Positions 23,499-33,060 of a stretch of 64,000 bases of DNA are shown one piece after another. Position numbers and translations under genes: made by a program. The DNA comes from an uncultured Clostridia bacterium (GTDB taxonomy: Bacteria; Bacillota; Clostridia; Christensenellales; Borkfalkiaceae): assembly GCA_937912025.1 (NCBI GenBank), contig CALDOZ010000051.1, forward strand, positions 1-64,000. Reading direction: 5' to 3'. Position 1 is the stretch's first letter, and each line of letters opens with the position of its first letter. Below the pieces are notes generated by a model that was not told the DNA's origin, searched no databases, and saw only the letters and a list, made by a program, of their open reading frames with translations.

Positions 23499-26378
23499 TT
23501 ATACCCTTTCAATAATCAAATCAAAATTAAATTGAATTTCTTTATCTAATATTTTGTATTTATCTAACACGTCAGGACCGCAACTATGACTTCCTACGCC
23601 ACGCATACGATAATCAACGTTAAGTACCGTACCCTTTAACTTTTTCATTTCGTGACGGTGAGTAGGATATTCGTCTACCGTGCAAGGCTGTACCGAAAAA
23701 CTAAAGTTTTTGTTAGAAAACGCAGTTATAGAGCGGTTTTTACCGTATAGCGTTACCTTTCTACTGTCAACGTGGCTACCACTTTCTTGCGGTTTAACGT
23801 AATAAATAAACATATCTTTTAGTTTTTTATCATACGAAGAAATGGTTGCAAGAAGTTTTTTATCTTCATAACACTCGTTATCGCCACGACCAAAATAATT
23901 AACGCGTTTAAAATCTCCGTCGTTATTTAAGTTAATTTCAAAACCTAAACGAGTCATAATATCTGGAAAAACTTCCGTCGTTTGACTTGCTTTAAAGTCG
24001 ACGTTAACTCTACCGTCATAAAACGTATAAACAAGTGTAATATCAAGTTTCCACTCGTAAATATCCATCATAAACACGCCGTTTACTATAACTGAATTAT
24101 TATCTACCGTTATTTCACGAGCCTTAAAAGCGCTATTTTTAACGTGTTTTGAATACGGCGCGTTGTCGTGTTCGTTTTTATACCAAACGTCGTTATCTAG
24201 TAACGCGCGACGGTGCAATATTCTAACGGGAGTTTTTAAAAGTTCTTTACCGTCGTTAATAGACACAATCATACCATTATGGTCGATAACGTAAGTAACA
24301 CCGTTAGTTTTTACCGTCGTTTGCGTTTCGCCTTTTACAATTTCAACGTTATTAGTTAAGGTAGAAAAATCCATTTCATACTTATCGCATAAAACTACTT
24401 GACGCTTTGCAATTTCAAAACCGTTTTTATAAAAATAGAAATTAGCGGTTAAGTAAGCGCTAAAAATTTCAGGCGCTTTTATTTTTAAAGTTTTGCTTTT
24501 TCTTGGTAAAATGTTTTTAATATTGAGCGTTTTGCTAGATATTTTTACCCCGTCAACTTCATAAACCAACTTACATTTAATATCGTCAAGCGAAATAAAA
24601 TCGTAACGGTTTTTTATAATAAATTTGCCGTTTTCATACAATACGTCAACGGGAGCGTAAACTTCTTTTGCTTCTTTAAGCGCCGAGTGAATGAACTTTC
24701 TATCGGTATCAACAAGTCCGTCAACACAAAAATTGCCTGAGTGATGGCTTTCATTCATATCACCGCCGTAAAGGAATTTATCCCCTTTTATAACGGTATG
24801 GTCGCACCACTCCCAAATACAACCGCCCATAAAACCGTCGTCATTATAAATAAGTTTCCAGTACTCTGAAATATCCCCGCACGAGTTACCCATTGCGTGA
24901 GTATATTCACAAAGGAAAAACGGAATTTTTAAGTTTTCGTCGGCTAAAATTTCTATGCTTTCAGGAATAGACGGATACATTCTTGAATACACGTCTAAAA
25001 CGCCAACGTCATAGCAACGACAATTTACAAGTCCATTAGCCCTGCACGCGCCTTCGTAATGAACGGGACGATTATCAACTTTATGAAGATAGTTAGCCAT
25101 ATCTACAAAGTTTTGACCAAAGCCCGCCTCGTTGCCAAGCGACCACATAATAATGCTTGCGCGGTTTTTATCACGTTCGTACATAATACGCGCGCGCTCC
25201 ATATAAAAGGCGTTATAGTCTTTGCTGTTAGCAAGCCTATCCCAGTATTCGTTATTATAACCGCCGAGTGTTAAAACTTCGCCGTGCGTTTCAATATCAC
25301 ATTCTAAAATGAGATAAATTCCGTATTTATCACACAAAATAGGAAGATACGGGTGCGGTTGATAGTGCGACGTTCTTATTGCGTTTACGTTATGTTCACG
25401 CATAATTTTAAGGTCGAGTTCTATATCTTCAAGCGTTTCAACGTAACCTTTTTCGTTTGAACTGTGACGGTTAACGCCTTTAATTTTTATAGGTTTACCG
25501 TTAACTTTAAACACTCTACCGTCTATGCTTATTTTTCTAATACCCACAAAGTCGGTTATAACCTCGCCGTTATACTCTAAAACAACTTTATATAGGTTAG
25601 GCGTTTCACTTGTCCAAAGTTTAACGTTATTGATTGTAAACGTTGTGTTTTGGCTTGTTTTTGACGCTATAAGCCCGTTTTCGCCATAAACTGAAACCTT
25701 GCAAGGCTTATCGCAATCAACTGAAATTTGCCCGTTTTCGCCTTCATAATCGGTGGTTATTTTGTAATTAAATATATGATCGGTTGGTCTAGATAAAATG
25801 TATACGTCGCGGAAAATTCCTGATAAGCGGAATTTATCTTGACACTCTATGTAACTTGCCGAGCACCATTTAAATACTATTACCCTTATTTCGTTTTTAC
25901 CTATTTTTAGCGCGCTTGTAATATCAAACTCGTGAACGCAATGCGGTCCCGTTGCGTATCCAATAAACTTGTTGTTAACGTATAAATAGTACGCGCTGTC
26001 TACACCTTCAAAAACTATATATTTTTTATCGTTAAGGCTACTAAAATCTACGCTTGTAACGTAAACGGCGCAAGGATTATCGCGCTCAATATACGGCGGA
26101 TTATACGGAAATGGATAAAAAACGTTTGCGTACATATCAACGTCAAGCCCAATTTTTTGCCAGTTGTGAGGAACTTTAACCATTTCTGTTGGAATAACGC
26201 TTTGTACTTCACTGACGTAAAAAGGATAAAATTTAAAAGCCCAATCGCTAAGCATTGTAACGGCAAGAGATTGCTCTTTTATAATACCGTCGTTTTGATT
26301 ATCGTATGGAATATAATAACTTCTTTGAGGCATTGCGCCCACTGATGGAATATAACTTTCAAGTAATTTTAAGTCCAT
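23499..26378 (-). CDS. lacZ: GH2 beta-galactosidase
   Basis: 959 residues, the LacZ architecture: jelly-roll sugar-binding domain (about 40-180), Ig-like domain, TIM barrel with acid/base E417 in MWSLGNEAGFG and nucleophile E491 in LCEYTHAMGNS, and the C-terminal Bgal_small_N domain (VNYFGRGDNECYEDKK). Hydrolyses terminal beta-galactose, probably from lactose or host/plant glycans. No signal peptide, so substrate must be imported. The start at 26378 follows AGGGGATT; the promoter at 26453-26481 excludes the longer frame. Confidence 0.95.
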   Translation of the reverse strand: MDLKLLESYIPSVGAMPQRSYYIPYDNQNDGIIKEQSLAVTMLSDWAFKFYPFYVSEVQSVIPTEMVKVPHNWQKIGLDVDMYANVFYPFPYNPPYIERDNPCAVYVTSVDFSSLNDKKYIVFEGVDSAYYLYVNNKFIGYATGPHCVHEFDITSALKIGKNEIRVIVFKWCSASYIECQDKFRLSGIFRDVYILSRPTDHIFNYKITTDYEGENGQISVDCDKPCKVSVYGENGLIASKTSQNTTFTINNVKLWTSETPNLYKVVLEYNGEVITDFVGIRKISIDGRVFKVNGKPIKIKGVNRHSSNEKGYVETLEDIELDLKIMREHNVNAIRTSHYQPHPYLPILCDKYGIYLILECDIETHGEVLTLGGYNNEYWDRLANSKDYNAFYMERARIMYERDKNRASIIMWSLGNEAGFGQNFVDMANYLHKVDNRPVHYEGACRANGLVNCRCYDVGVLDVYSRMYPSIPESIEILADENLKIPFFLCEYTHAMGNSCGDISEYWKLIYNDDGFMGGCIWEWCDHTVIKGDKFLYGGDMNESHHSGNFCVDGLVDTDRKFIHSALKEAKEVYAPVDVLYENGKFIIKNRYDFISLDDIKCKLVYEVDGVKISSKTLNIKNILPRKSKTLKIKAPEIFSAYLTANFYFYKNGFEIAKRQVVLCDKYEMDFSTLTNNVEIVKGETQTTVKTNGVTYVIDHNGMIVSINDGKELLKTPVRILHRRALLDNDVWYKNEHDNAPYSKHVKNSAFKAREITVDNNSVIVNGVFMMDIYEWKLDITLVYTFYDGRVNVDFKASQTTEVFPDIMTRLGFEINLNNDGDFKRVNYFGRGDNECYEDKKLLATISSYDKKLKDMFIYYVKPQESGSHVDSRKVTLYGKNRSITAFSNKNFSFSVQPCTVDEYPTHRHEMKKLKGTVLNVDYRMRGVGSHSCGPDVLDKYKILDKEIQFNFDLIIERV

Positions 26379-26452
26379 AAAAAATCCCCTATTATGTTGA
26401 TAATTTGAGTTTAAAATTTTAATAATATAATCTATTTTACTACTTCTATGAT

Positions 26453-26481
26453 ATTTTAACATAAGAGTAAAAAATATTCAA
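26453..26481 (-). promoter_or_regulatory. Sigma-A promoter of lacZ-ZIP
   Basis: TTGAAT, 17-bp spacer ending TGT, TAAAAT on the minus strand. Confidence 0.65.
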
Positions 26482-26501
26482 TATTAATTTGTATTTTGAC
26501 G

Positions 26502-28589
26502 TTAGTTTTTCATTTTAAAGGCGATAGTTCCACCATTCACTATATCGCTAACTGATACGGCGTAATCTTTTACCTTAACTCCATTTACAAAAACGCTATC
26601 CACTAAATAATTGGCGTCATTTTTATTTTCAGCGGTTATCGTTAATGTTTTGCCATTAAATAATTTTATAGTTACTTTATTAAACGACGGAGTTCCTATT
26701 AAATACGTATCATTGCCCGAGATAGGAAAAATTCCCAACGCGTTAAAAATAAAACACGAAGAAAGACCTCCAGAATCGTTATTGCCAGGTAGACCACCTA
26801 CTCCATAACCATATGATTTATTTACGCAAGCGTTTATAATTTCACATAATTTATCGTGATTATTAACGTAAATATAGGCGTACGGAGTTTCCATATCGCA
26901 CTCGTTATTAAAACCTTCAAAACGATGATATTTTTTACTATCAATCTCTTCATACGCTTCAATGTTTCTAATTTGAGTTACGCTCTCTTTATTAAAGCCA
27001 AAAAAGTCGTCTAACAACTTCTCAAAATTATTAACGCCACCAACAAGATTTATTCTCTCTTGCATATTTTTTTGTAAGCGGAAAGAATAAGTATATTTAT
27101 CTCCTTCATAGTAGTGTGATTTTTCACTCATAAGCCCGTCTACACCGTATGCGTTTTTCCAATTCTTAGCAATACTAAGGGCTAAATTTTTAACGTTCTC
27201 GTCACTTGCAATTTCGGCGATATTAAAACATGCGTCGGTCACGTCTAAAATATGGGTATACCTTTCAAAATAACCACTTGATAAAAATTCCTTGTAGTCG
27301 TCGCGCTTAAGTTCCCTTTTAAAGACGTTTTCAATTGAAGAAACGTCGGCATTTTTATATCCGTAACGGTACGCGTCAAGCATAACGTATACGGCAAGCA
27401 TTTTTGCTTGCTCTTCACATTTAAAAATGTTACTTAACCCCAAACTGCAAGGCAATTTACCAGACTTTTCGCTGATATTTTTAATAGACTTAATAACGTT
27501 TTCGCCCATTTGGTTGTACAAAAGAAAAATTAGTGGAAATACCGTTTTGTAAGTATCCCAAAACGTACCAACGTCAGTTAAAACGCCATTTTCAACACCA
27601 TATAAACTTTCGCCCTCCAAATATACGGGTTTAATTATTGAGTGATATAAATTAGAATAAAACTTTTCTTTTAATTTTTCGTTATCAGTTTCAACGTCAA
27701 TTTTAGATAAAAAATAATTCCAAGTACCGTAAGCACACTCTTTAATAGTTAAAAATTTAGCATTGCACGTCAAAATATCGCTTAATGCGTTGACTTCGCT
27801 CACCGTTGAATATGCAAGTTTTATTTCAGCGTCACTATCTTCAAACGAAAAGGTTACCCCGTAACCATTTGTTAAATTTTTAGTATTAAATTCTAAACCG
27901 TCAATTAAAGTTTCCCCGTTAAACATACTTGCAAATACGTTTTTAGCATCGATTTTTACCGCAAAATATAGTTTCACTCCCGAAAACTCACCCGAAAAAG
28001 TTGCCGTTTTATTGTCAATTAACTTAATTTGACCATTTTTAACTACACCGAAGTATCTTTCTCCAAAAATTTTACAAAGTCCGTCATTAGAAAAATCAAC
28101 GGCAATTTTACCATTATTTTTAAACTTGTATTTATGATAAGCAACGCTGTTAGTTACTGTAAACTCGCACGATACGCCGTTGAAATTACAACTGTAATAA
28201 CCAGGCGTTGCTCTTTCGTTAGCAATTTCGCTATAATGATAAATTTCTGATAAATTATTATAATATGGCGTTACGATAGCGTAATTATAGTAGTAGCCTA
28301 TACCTCCAACACCCGATTGATGCAAATGCGAAAACCCGCGAATTTTCATTACATCGCTTATCTTTCTAATTCCACCACAACTATTAGGATAATGTGTGCC
28401 ATAACCTGTTGGATATCCACCGCTGTAAGCACCTACCGACATTTTACCAAACGGCAATACGGCATGCGGATTTGTGTTACCGCACTGCGCTTTGATATAA
28501 AACCATTTAGACGCTATACCTTCAGTTATAAAACGGTCAGTTTCTCCATTGCCGTAAAAAACGTTTACATACTTACAATAATCTTTCAT
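26502..28589 (-). CDS. GH92 alpha-mannosidase-like enzyme
   Basis: 695 residues. GH92 signatures in order: GFSHLHQSGVGG near residue 85, TFWDTYKTVFPLIFLL, FEGFNNECDMETPYAYIYV, and the catalytic loop GLPGNNDSGGLSSCFIFNALGIFP. GH92 enzymes are calcium-dependent exo-alpha-mannosidases acting on N-glycans and yeast mannan. Most are secreted; this one has no signal peptide and is predicted cytoplasmic. Several motif positions differ from the usual form (GNND instead of GNDD, SSC instead of SAW), so activity or linkage may differ. Confidence 0.87.
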   Translation of the reverse strand: MKDYCKYVNVFYGNGETDRFITEGIASKWFYIKAQCGNTNPHAVLPFGKMSVGAYSGGYPTGYGTHYPNSCGGIRKISDVMKIRGFSHLHQSGVGGIGYYYNYAIVTPYYNNLSEIYHYSEIANERATPGYYSCNFNGVSCEFTVTNSVAYHKYKFKNNGKIAVDFSNDGLCKIFGERYFGVVKNGQIKLIDNKTATFSGEFSGVKLYFAVKIDAKNVFASMFNGETLIDGLEFNTKNLTNGYGVTFSFEDSDAEIKLAYSTVSEVNALSDILTCNAKFLTIKECAYGTWNYFLSKIDVETDNEKLKEKFYSNLYHSIIKPVYLEGESLYGVENGVLTDVGTFWDTYKTVFPLIFLLYNQMGENVIKSIKNISEKSGKLPCSLGLSNIFKCEEQAKMLAVYVMLDAYRYGYKNADVSSIENVFKRELKRDDYKEFLSSGYFERYTHILDVTDACFNIAEIASDENVKNLALSIAKNWKNAYGVDGLMSEKSHYYEGDKYTYSFRLQKNMQERINLVGGVNNFEKLLDDFFGFNKESVTQIRNIEAYEEIDSKKYHRFEGFNNECDMETPYAYIYVNNHDKLCEIINACVNKSYGYGVGGLPGNNDSGGLSSCFIFNALGIFPISGNDTYLIGTPSFNKVTIKLFNGKTLTITAENKNDANYLVDSVFVNGVKVKDYAVSVSDIVNGGTIAFKMKN

Positions 28590-28620
28590 ATTTTAACCTA
28601 TAATCTATATTCCTTTAGTT

Positions 28621-28649
28621 ATTTTAACACAAACGTTATCTTATTTAAA
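28621..28649 (-). promoter_or_regulatory. Possible promoter of the GH92 gene
   Basis: TTTAAA, 17-bp spacer ending TGT, TAAAAT on the minus strand; -35 is poor. Confidence 0.5.
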
Positions 28650-28683
28650 GGGGTATTTAAATTTTTTTGTTATTTTTATAAAC

Positions 28684-28716
28684 AAAAAAAACGCCGAGAT
28701 AACTCAGCGTTTTTTT
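28684..28716 (-). terminator. Terminator of the S10-spc-alpha superoperon
   Basis: AAAAAAACGC-CGAG / CTC-AGCGTTTTTTT, GC-rich stem followed by a T run on the minus strand, 8 bases after the L17 stop. Confidence 0.85.
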
Positions 28717-28723
28717 ATTATAA

Positions 28724-29230
28724 TTATACAAGTTCAACGATAGCAACTTCAGCAGCGTCACCACGTCTTTCACCTTTAAGATATTTTCTTGTATAACCGC
28801 CACCTTGACCGCATTCTTCTTTTCTTTCAGCGTATTTAGGAGCGATTTCATTGAAAATCTTTTCGATAAGTGGGTGATTAATGCCTTTTGTTCTTGCTAC
28901 GAAGTCTGCCTTAGATTCTCCATCGTTTTTAGTAAATTGGATATCGTAAGTAAGGCTCATAATTTTTCTTCTTGCGTTAAGTTTTTTAACACCGTCTTTA
29001 ATAACTTTTACAGTAACTTCTTTGCCTTTAGCATCAGTTTTTGTAACAGTTTCTTCGATTGTGTCGTCATAAGTATTAACTGCAAGAGTAATAATTTTTT
29101 CAACGTAAGATCTTAAAGATTTTACGTGACCTGCCGTAACTTCGATACGTCCGTACCATAAAAGATTTGAAGCCTGATTTCTAAGTACTGCTTTTCTTTG
29201 TGTACTTGTTAAACCCATTTTGCCTGGCAT
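28724..29230 (-). CDS. rplQ: Ribosomal protein L17
   Basis: 50S protein at the tunnel exit region; last gene of the superoperon. Starts MPGKMGLTSTQRKAVLRNQASNLL, the family hallmark. At 168 residues it is about 45 longer than the usual Bacillota form; the extra segment (about residues 56-100: TIEETVTKTDAKGKEVTVKVIKDG and following) sits between the conserved N- and C-terminal halves. The conserved C terminus (GGGYTRKYLKGERRGDAAEVAIVELV) is intact. The gap to rpoA is 4 bases. Confidence 0.96.
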   Translation of the reverse strand: MPGKMGLTSTQRKAVLRNQASNLLWYGRIEVTAGHVKSLRSYVEKIITLAVNTYDDTIEETVTKTDAKGKEVTVKVIKDGVKKLNARRKIMSLTYDIQFTKNDGESKADFVARTKGINHPLIEKIFNEIAPKYAERKEECGQGGGYTRKYLKGERRGDAAEVAIVELV

Positions 29231-29234
29231 TGTA

Positions 29235-30191
29235 TTATTCCTCCTGTTCCTTTAATTTAAGACCGTAACTATTGAGTTTGAAGATAACTTCGTCAAGAGA
29301 TTTTTTACCTAAATTTCTAACTTTAAGCATATCGTCTTCGGTCTTTTTAGTTAAATCTTCAATAGTGTGTATACCCGCGCGTTTTAAGCAGTTGTAAGAA
29401 CGAACTGATAAGTCCATTTCTTCAATGCTCATTTCCAAAATCTTTGGAAGTGGATCAGTTGGCGGAGATACAAGTATTCCGTAACCACTCATAACTGTAG
29501 AAAGGTTTACGAAAATGTTGATGTGTTCTTGGATAATTTTAGCCGCTAAAGATACGATTTCTTTACCAGAGAACGCACCTGTTGTCCATACTTCAAGAAT
29601 AAGTCTGTCTTTATCAAGGCTTTGACCAACTCTTGCGTTTTCAACAGTATAACATACTTTAGTAACGGGAGTATAGTTGGAATCGATTGCAATGTAACCG
29701 ATTTCACCTGTTTTATTATGCTCAGCGTTTTTATAACCTCTACCTCTACCGATAGTTACTTCAGCGTCAAAAACGCCGTCTTTATCTACCGTGCAGATGT
29801 ATTGGTCAGGGTTAAGTATTTCGATTTCTGCGTCCGTTTCAATATCGCCCGCTTTAATAATAGCAGGACCTTCTTTATAAATTCTTAAAACTTTTTTGTA
29901 ATCGTCTTCGGTGCTAACTGTTTTTACCGAGATTGTCTTTAAGTTAAGAACGATTTCAGTTACGTCTTCAACAACACCTTTGATTGTAGAAAGTTCATGT
30001 CTTACGTCAAGGCTAGGAGCAAACTTAATGCCCTGAATTGCTGCGCCTGGAAGTTCAGACAATAACGTTCTTCTTAAGCAGTTACCAATTGTAATACCAA
30101 AACCTTTTTCAAGTGGTTCTACAACAATTTTAACGTAACTTCTATCGTCGTTTTCTTCAACGGATATCTTCGGCATTTCTATTTCCATCAT
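29235..30191 (-). CDS. rpoA: RNA polymerase subunit alpha
   Basis: 318 residues. The N-terminal domain dimerises and nucleates RNA polymerase assembly (EPLEKGFGITIGNCLRRTLLSELPGAAI), and the C-terminal domain (IEEMDLSVRSYNCLKRAGIHTIEDL and RNLGKKSLDEV) contacts UP elements and activators. The start at 30191 follows GGAGG; a second ATG directly follows. It sits between rpsD and rplQ in the normal order. Confidence 0.98.
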   Translation of the reverse strand: MMEIEMPKISVEENDDRSYVKIVVEPLEKGFGITIGNCLRRTLLSELPGAAIQGIKFAPSLDVRHELSTIKGVVEDVTEIVLNLKTISVKTVSTEDDYKKVLRIYKEGPAIIKAGDIETDAEIEILNPDQYICTVDKDGVFDAEVTIGRGRGYKNAEHNKTGEIGYIAIDSNYTPVTKVCYTVENARVGQSLDKDRLILEVWTTGAFSGKEIVSLAAKIIQEHINIFVNLSTVMSGYGILVSPPTDPLPKILEMSIEEMDLSVRSYNCLKRAGIHTIEDLTKKTEDDMLKVRNLGKKSLDEVIFKLNSYGLKLKEQEE

Positions 30192-30302
30192 AGAAAATTT
30201 ACCTCCATTTGGTCTGATGGTTTGCACGATTAAACGTGGTAAGTAAGCGCGCTTATTAAATTTCGCGACGCTTACCTTTTTAAATAATTAGTAATTTACC
30301 GA

Positions 30303-30929
30303 TTATTTAGAGTACAATTCAACTATCATTTGCTCGTTAATTTGAGCGTCGATATCTTCTCTTACAGGAAGCGCAATAACTTTACCTTCGAGTTTATCAA
30401 CGTTGAATTCAAGCCATTTAGGTAAGTTGTTAACTTTCTGAGTTTGTTTGAACGCTTCGAAATATTTGTTATCTTTCTTGTTTTCTTTAACTGCGATTAC
30501 GTCGCCTACTTTAACTTGGAAAGATGCAATATCTACGTTTTTACCGTTTACGGTAAAGTGCGCGTGTGTAACAAGTTGACGAGCAGTAGTACGAGATGGA
30601 GCAAGTCCAAGTCTATATACTACGTTATCAAGTCTTCTTTCTAAGAGTGAAAGCATGTTTTCACCGGTAATACCTTTCATTCTATCAGCAGCTTCAAAGT
30701 AGCCACGGAATTGTTTTTCAAGTACACCGTAAATTCTCTTAGTTTTTTGTTTTTCGCGTAATTGCATTCCGTATTCGGAAACTTTCTTTCTGTCTGCGCC
30801 GTGTTGACCAGGAGCTACAGGTCTTTTTTCAAACGGGCAAGACGTTTTATAACATTTTTCACCTTTTAAGAAGAGTTTGCATCCTTCTCTTCTACATAAA
30901 CGACATTTTGCGTCTGTATATTTAGCCAT
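30303..30929 (-). CDS. rpsD: Ribosomal protein S4 (zinc form)
   Basis: 30S assembly-initiating protein, 208 residues. The N terminus has the Cys-rich zinc-binding form (CRLCRREGC then KCYKTSCPFEKR) found in many Bacillota, followed by the S4 RNA-binding domain (LERRLDNVVYRLGLAPSRTTARQLVTH). S4 represses its own mRNA in many bacteria; no such structure was identified in the short spacer here. Confidence 0.98.
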   Translation of the reverse strand: MAKYTDAKCRLCRREGCKLFLKGEKCYKTSCPFEKRPVAPGQHGADRKKVSEYGMQLREKQKTKRIYGVLEKQFRGYFEAADRMKGITGENMLSLLERRLDNVVYRLGLAPSRTTARQLVTHAHFTVNGKNVDIASFQVKVGDVIAVKENKKDNKYFEAFKQTQKVNNLPKWLEFNVDKLEGKVIALPVREDIDAQINEQMIVELYSK

Positions 30930-30943
30930 TTCTTATACCTCCA

Positions 30944-31333
30944 TTATACTCTACGGCGTTTTGGTGGACGGCATCCGTTGTGTGGAATTGGAGAAACGTC
31001 TTTAATCAAAGTAACGTCTACTCCGCATACGCCCAATGCTCTAATTGCAGATTCTCTACCTTGACCAGGACCTTTAACGTATACTTCTGCCGTTCTAAGT
31101 CCGTGTTCCATAGCCGCTTTTACTGCAACTTCTGCTGCCTGTTGAGCAGCAAATGGAGTACTTTTTCTTGAACCTCTGTAACCGAGTGCGCCTGCGCTTG
31201 ATTGTACGATTGCATTACCGTTCATATCAGTTACGGTAACGATAGTATTGTTGAATGAAGATTGAATGTGAACTTGACCTTTATCAACCTTTTTTAATTC
31301 TTTACGTCTTTTAGGTGCATTAGCTTTAGCCAT
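30944..31333 (-). CDS. rpsK: Ribosomal protein S11
   Basis: 129 residues, 30S platform protein. Conserved HIQSSFNNTIVTVTD, GYRGSRKSTPFAAQ and the C-terminal PIPHNGCRPPKRRRV are present. Spaced 14 bases from rpsD and 18 from rpsM in the alpha operon segment. Confidence 0.98.
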   Translation of the reverse strand: MAKANAPKRRKELKKVDKGQVHIQSSFNNTIVTVTDMNGNAIVQSSAGALGYRGSRKSTPFAAQQAAEVAVKAAMEHGLRTAEVYVKGPGQGRESAIRALGVCGVDVTLIKDVSPIPHNGCRPPKRRRV

Positions 31334-31351
31334 TTATCTTTCCTCCTTCAA

Positions 31352-31729
31352 TTACTTACCTGCAGTCTTCTTCTTCGCAACGGTACGACGAGGACCTTTA
31401 CGTGTTCTTGCATTTCTCTTAGAACTTTGACCTCTTACAGGAAGGCCTTTTCTGTGTCTAACGCCACGGAAACAACCAATTTCCATAAGTCTTTTAATGT
31501 TAAGGTTAACTTCTGAACGGAGTTCACCTTCAACCTTAATGTTACGGTCGATATATTCTCTAAGTTTAGAAACGTCTTCTTCTGTTAAATCTTTAACTCT
31601 TGTATCAGGATTGATACCAGTTTCTTTTAAAATTTTAGCTGCTGTTGGTCTACCGATACCATAAATATAGGTGATACCGATTTCAACGCGCTTTTCTCTA
31701 GGTAAATCTACACCGGCAATACGAGCCAT
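31352..31729 (-). CDS. rpsM: Ribosomal protein S13
   Basis: 125 residues, 30S head protein contacting tRNA and the 50S subunit. MARIAGVDLPREKRVEIGITYIYGIG and the basic tail with GQSSKRNARTRKGPRRTVAKKK are diagnostic. Follows rpmJ as usual. Confidence 0.98.
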   Translation of the reverse strand: MARIAGVDLPREKRVEIGITYIYGIGRPTAAKILKETGINPDTRVKDLTEEDVSKLREYIDRNIKVEGELRSEVNLNIKRLMEIGCFRGVRHRKGLPVRGQSSKRNARTRKGPRRTVAKKKTAGK

Positions 31730-31816
31730 TTTATTAAACCTCCAAATTATTTTTCAAATAATTATTTTTATATTTTTGTGTTTGCCTTTTATAAGGCTTT
31801 GGTTTGTAAGAAGTAA

Positions 31817-31933
31817 TTAACCTTGACGTTGTTTGTGGTTTTTGTTTTTAGAACAAATAACCATAACTTTGCCTTCTCTTTTAATGACTCTGCATTTGTC
31901 GCACATAGGTTTTACTGATGGTCTTACTTTCAT
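31817..31933 (-). CDS. rpmJ: Ribosomal protein L36
   Basis: A 38-residue protein, MKVRPSVKPMCDKCRVIKRE followed by GKVMVICSKNKNHKQRQG, the zinc-binding (C+) form with CDKC and C..H ligands. GGAGGAATAAAAAA precedes the ATG. Lies between infA and rpsM, its standard place. Confidence 0.97.
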   Translation of the reverse strand: MKVRPSVKPMCDKCRVIKREGKVMVICSKNKNHKQRQG

Positions 31934-31972
31934 TTTTTTATTCCTCCGATTAATTTTTGTTTATTAAACAAA

Positions 31973-32194
31973 TTAGTTTTTACTGCGCCATACTATTCTG
32001 CCTTTGGTTAAATCGTACGGACTCATTTCAATTTTTACACCGTCACCAGGAATAATTTTAATGTAATTCATTCTTAACTTTCCTGAAATGTACGCTGTTA
32101 TAACGTATCCGTTTGACAACTTTACTTTAAAGTTTCCACTTGGAAGCGCTTCTAAAATAACGCCCTCGGCTTCAATAACGTCGTTCTTCGACAC
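31973..32194 (-). CDS. infA: Translation initiation factor IF-1
   Basis: 73 residues, a single OB fold: VIEAEGVILEALPSGNFKVKL, GYVITAYISGKLRMNYIKIIPGD and MSPYDLTKGRIVWR. Binds the A site of the 30S subunit during initiation. It starts with GTG after a strong GGAGG site. A 127-base gap separates it from map, larger than the other gaps in the superoperon; no KOW-domain gene lies between them as it does in some Bacillota. Confidence 0.97.
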   Translation of the reverse strand: MSKNDVIEAEGVILEALPSGNFKVKLSNGYVITAYISGKLRMNYIKIIPGDGVKIEMSPYDLTKGRIVWRSKN

Positions 32195-32321
32195 CGTAAT
32201 ACCTCCATATTGTTTAATAAACTAAGCGTTTATGCTTACTATCGTTTTATATGCTTGCTTCTTCCTTAAGGCTTAAAGTTTACGCTTTACCACCAGCGTT
32301 TAGCATATAATCTAATTTGCA

Positions 32322-33059
32322 TCAAAGCGTTAAAATTTCAACGCCGTTGTCTGTAATTACGACGGTATTTTCGTAATGCGCGGACGGTTTTTTATCACGC
32401 GTTATACAGTCCCACCCGTTTAAATCGACGTCATACGTTCCCATATTTACCATCGGTTCAATAGCGAGCGCCATATTGCGTTTTAATCTAATTCCTGTGC
32501 CTCGTCTTCCGAAATTAGGTACGTCAGGTTCTTCGTGAACGTGTCTACCTATTCCGTGCCCTACCATCTTTCTAACTACTGAAAATCCGTTTGCCTCTGC
32601 GTGAGTTTGAATTTGATATCCAACGTCGCCGAGCGGACTTCCTATGCAAATGCCTTCAATACCCTTAAAGAAACACTCTTTAGTTACGTCTATGAGTTTT
32701 TTCTTCATTGGGTCAATTTTTCCAACGTATAAACTTCTTGCGGCGTCACCGTGAAATCCGTTTTTATTAACGCCGACGTCAACCGAAACAATTTCGCCTT
32801 CTTTTATAACTCTATTACCCGGTATTCCGTGAACGACTTGCTCGTCAATAGAAATACAAGTCGATTTAGGAAAGCCGTATAAACCTAAAAATGAAGGTTT
32901 TGCTCCGCAAGAAATTATATAGTCGTGTATGATTTTATCGAGTTCGCCCGTTGTCATTCCCGCGGTTATCTTTTCTTCTGCAAGAAGTAAAGCATCGCGA
33001 AGAATTTTACAAGGCTCTCTCATAAGTTCAATTTCTTTATCAGTTTTAACGTGTATCAT
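32322..33059 (-). CDS. map: Methionine aminopeptidase, type I
   Basis: Removes the initiator methionine. 245 residues with the metal ligands of the pita-bread fold: VSVDVGVNKNGFHGDAAR (two Asp), GHGIGRHVHEEPDVPNFG (His) and IEPMVNMG plus the C-terminal Glu region. Adjacent to adk by 1 base, typical for the spc operon of Bacillota. Confidence 0.97.
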   Translation of the reverse strand: MIHVKTDKEIELMREPCKILRDALLLAEEKITAGMTTGELDKIIHDYIISCGAKPSFLGLYGFPKSTCISIDEQVVHGIPGNRVIKEGEIVSVDVGVNKNGFHGDAARSLYVGKIDPMKKKLIDVTKECFFKGIEGICIGSPLGDVGYQIQTHAEANGFSVVRKMVGHGIGRHVHEEPDVPNFGRRGTGIRLKRNMALAIEPMVNMGTYDVDLNGWDCITRDKKPSAHYENTVVITDNGVEILTL

Positions 33060-33060
33060 C

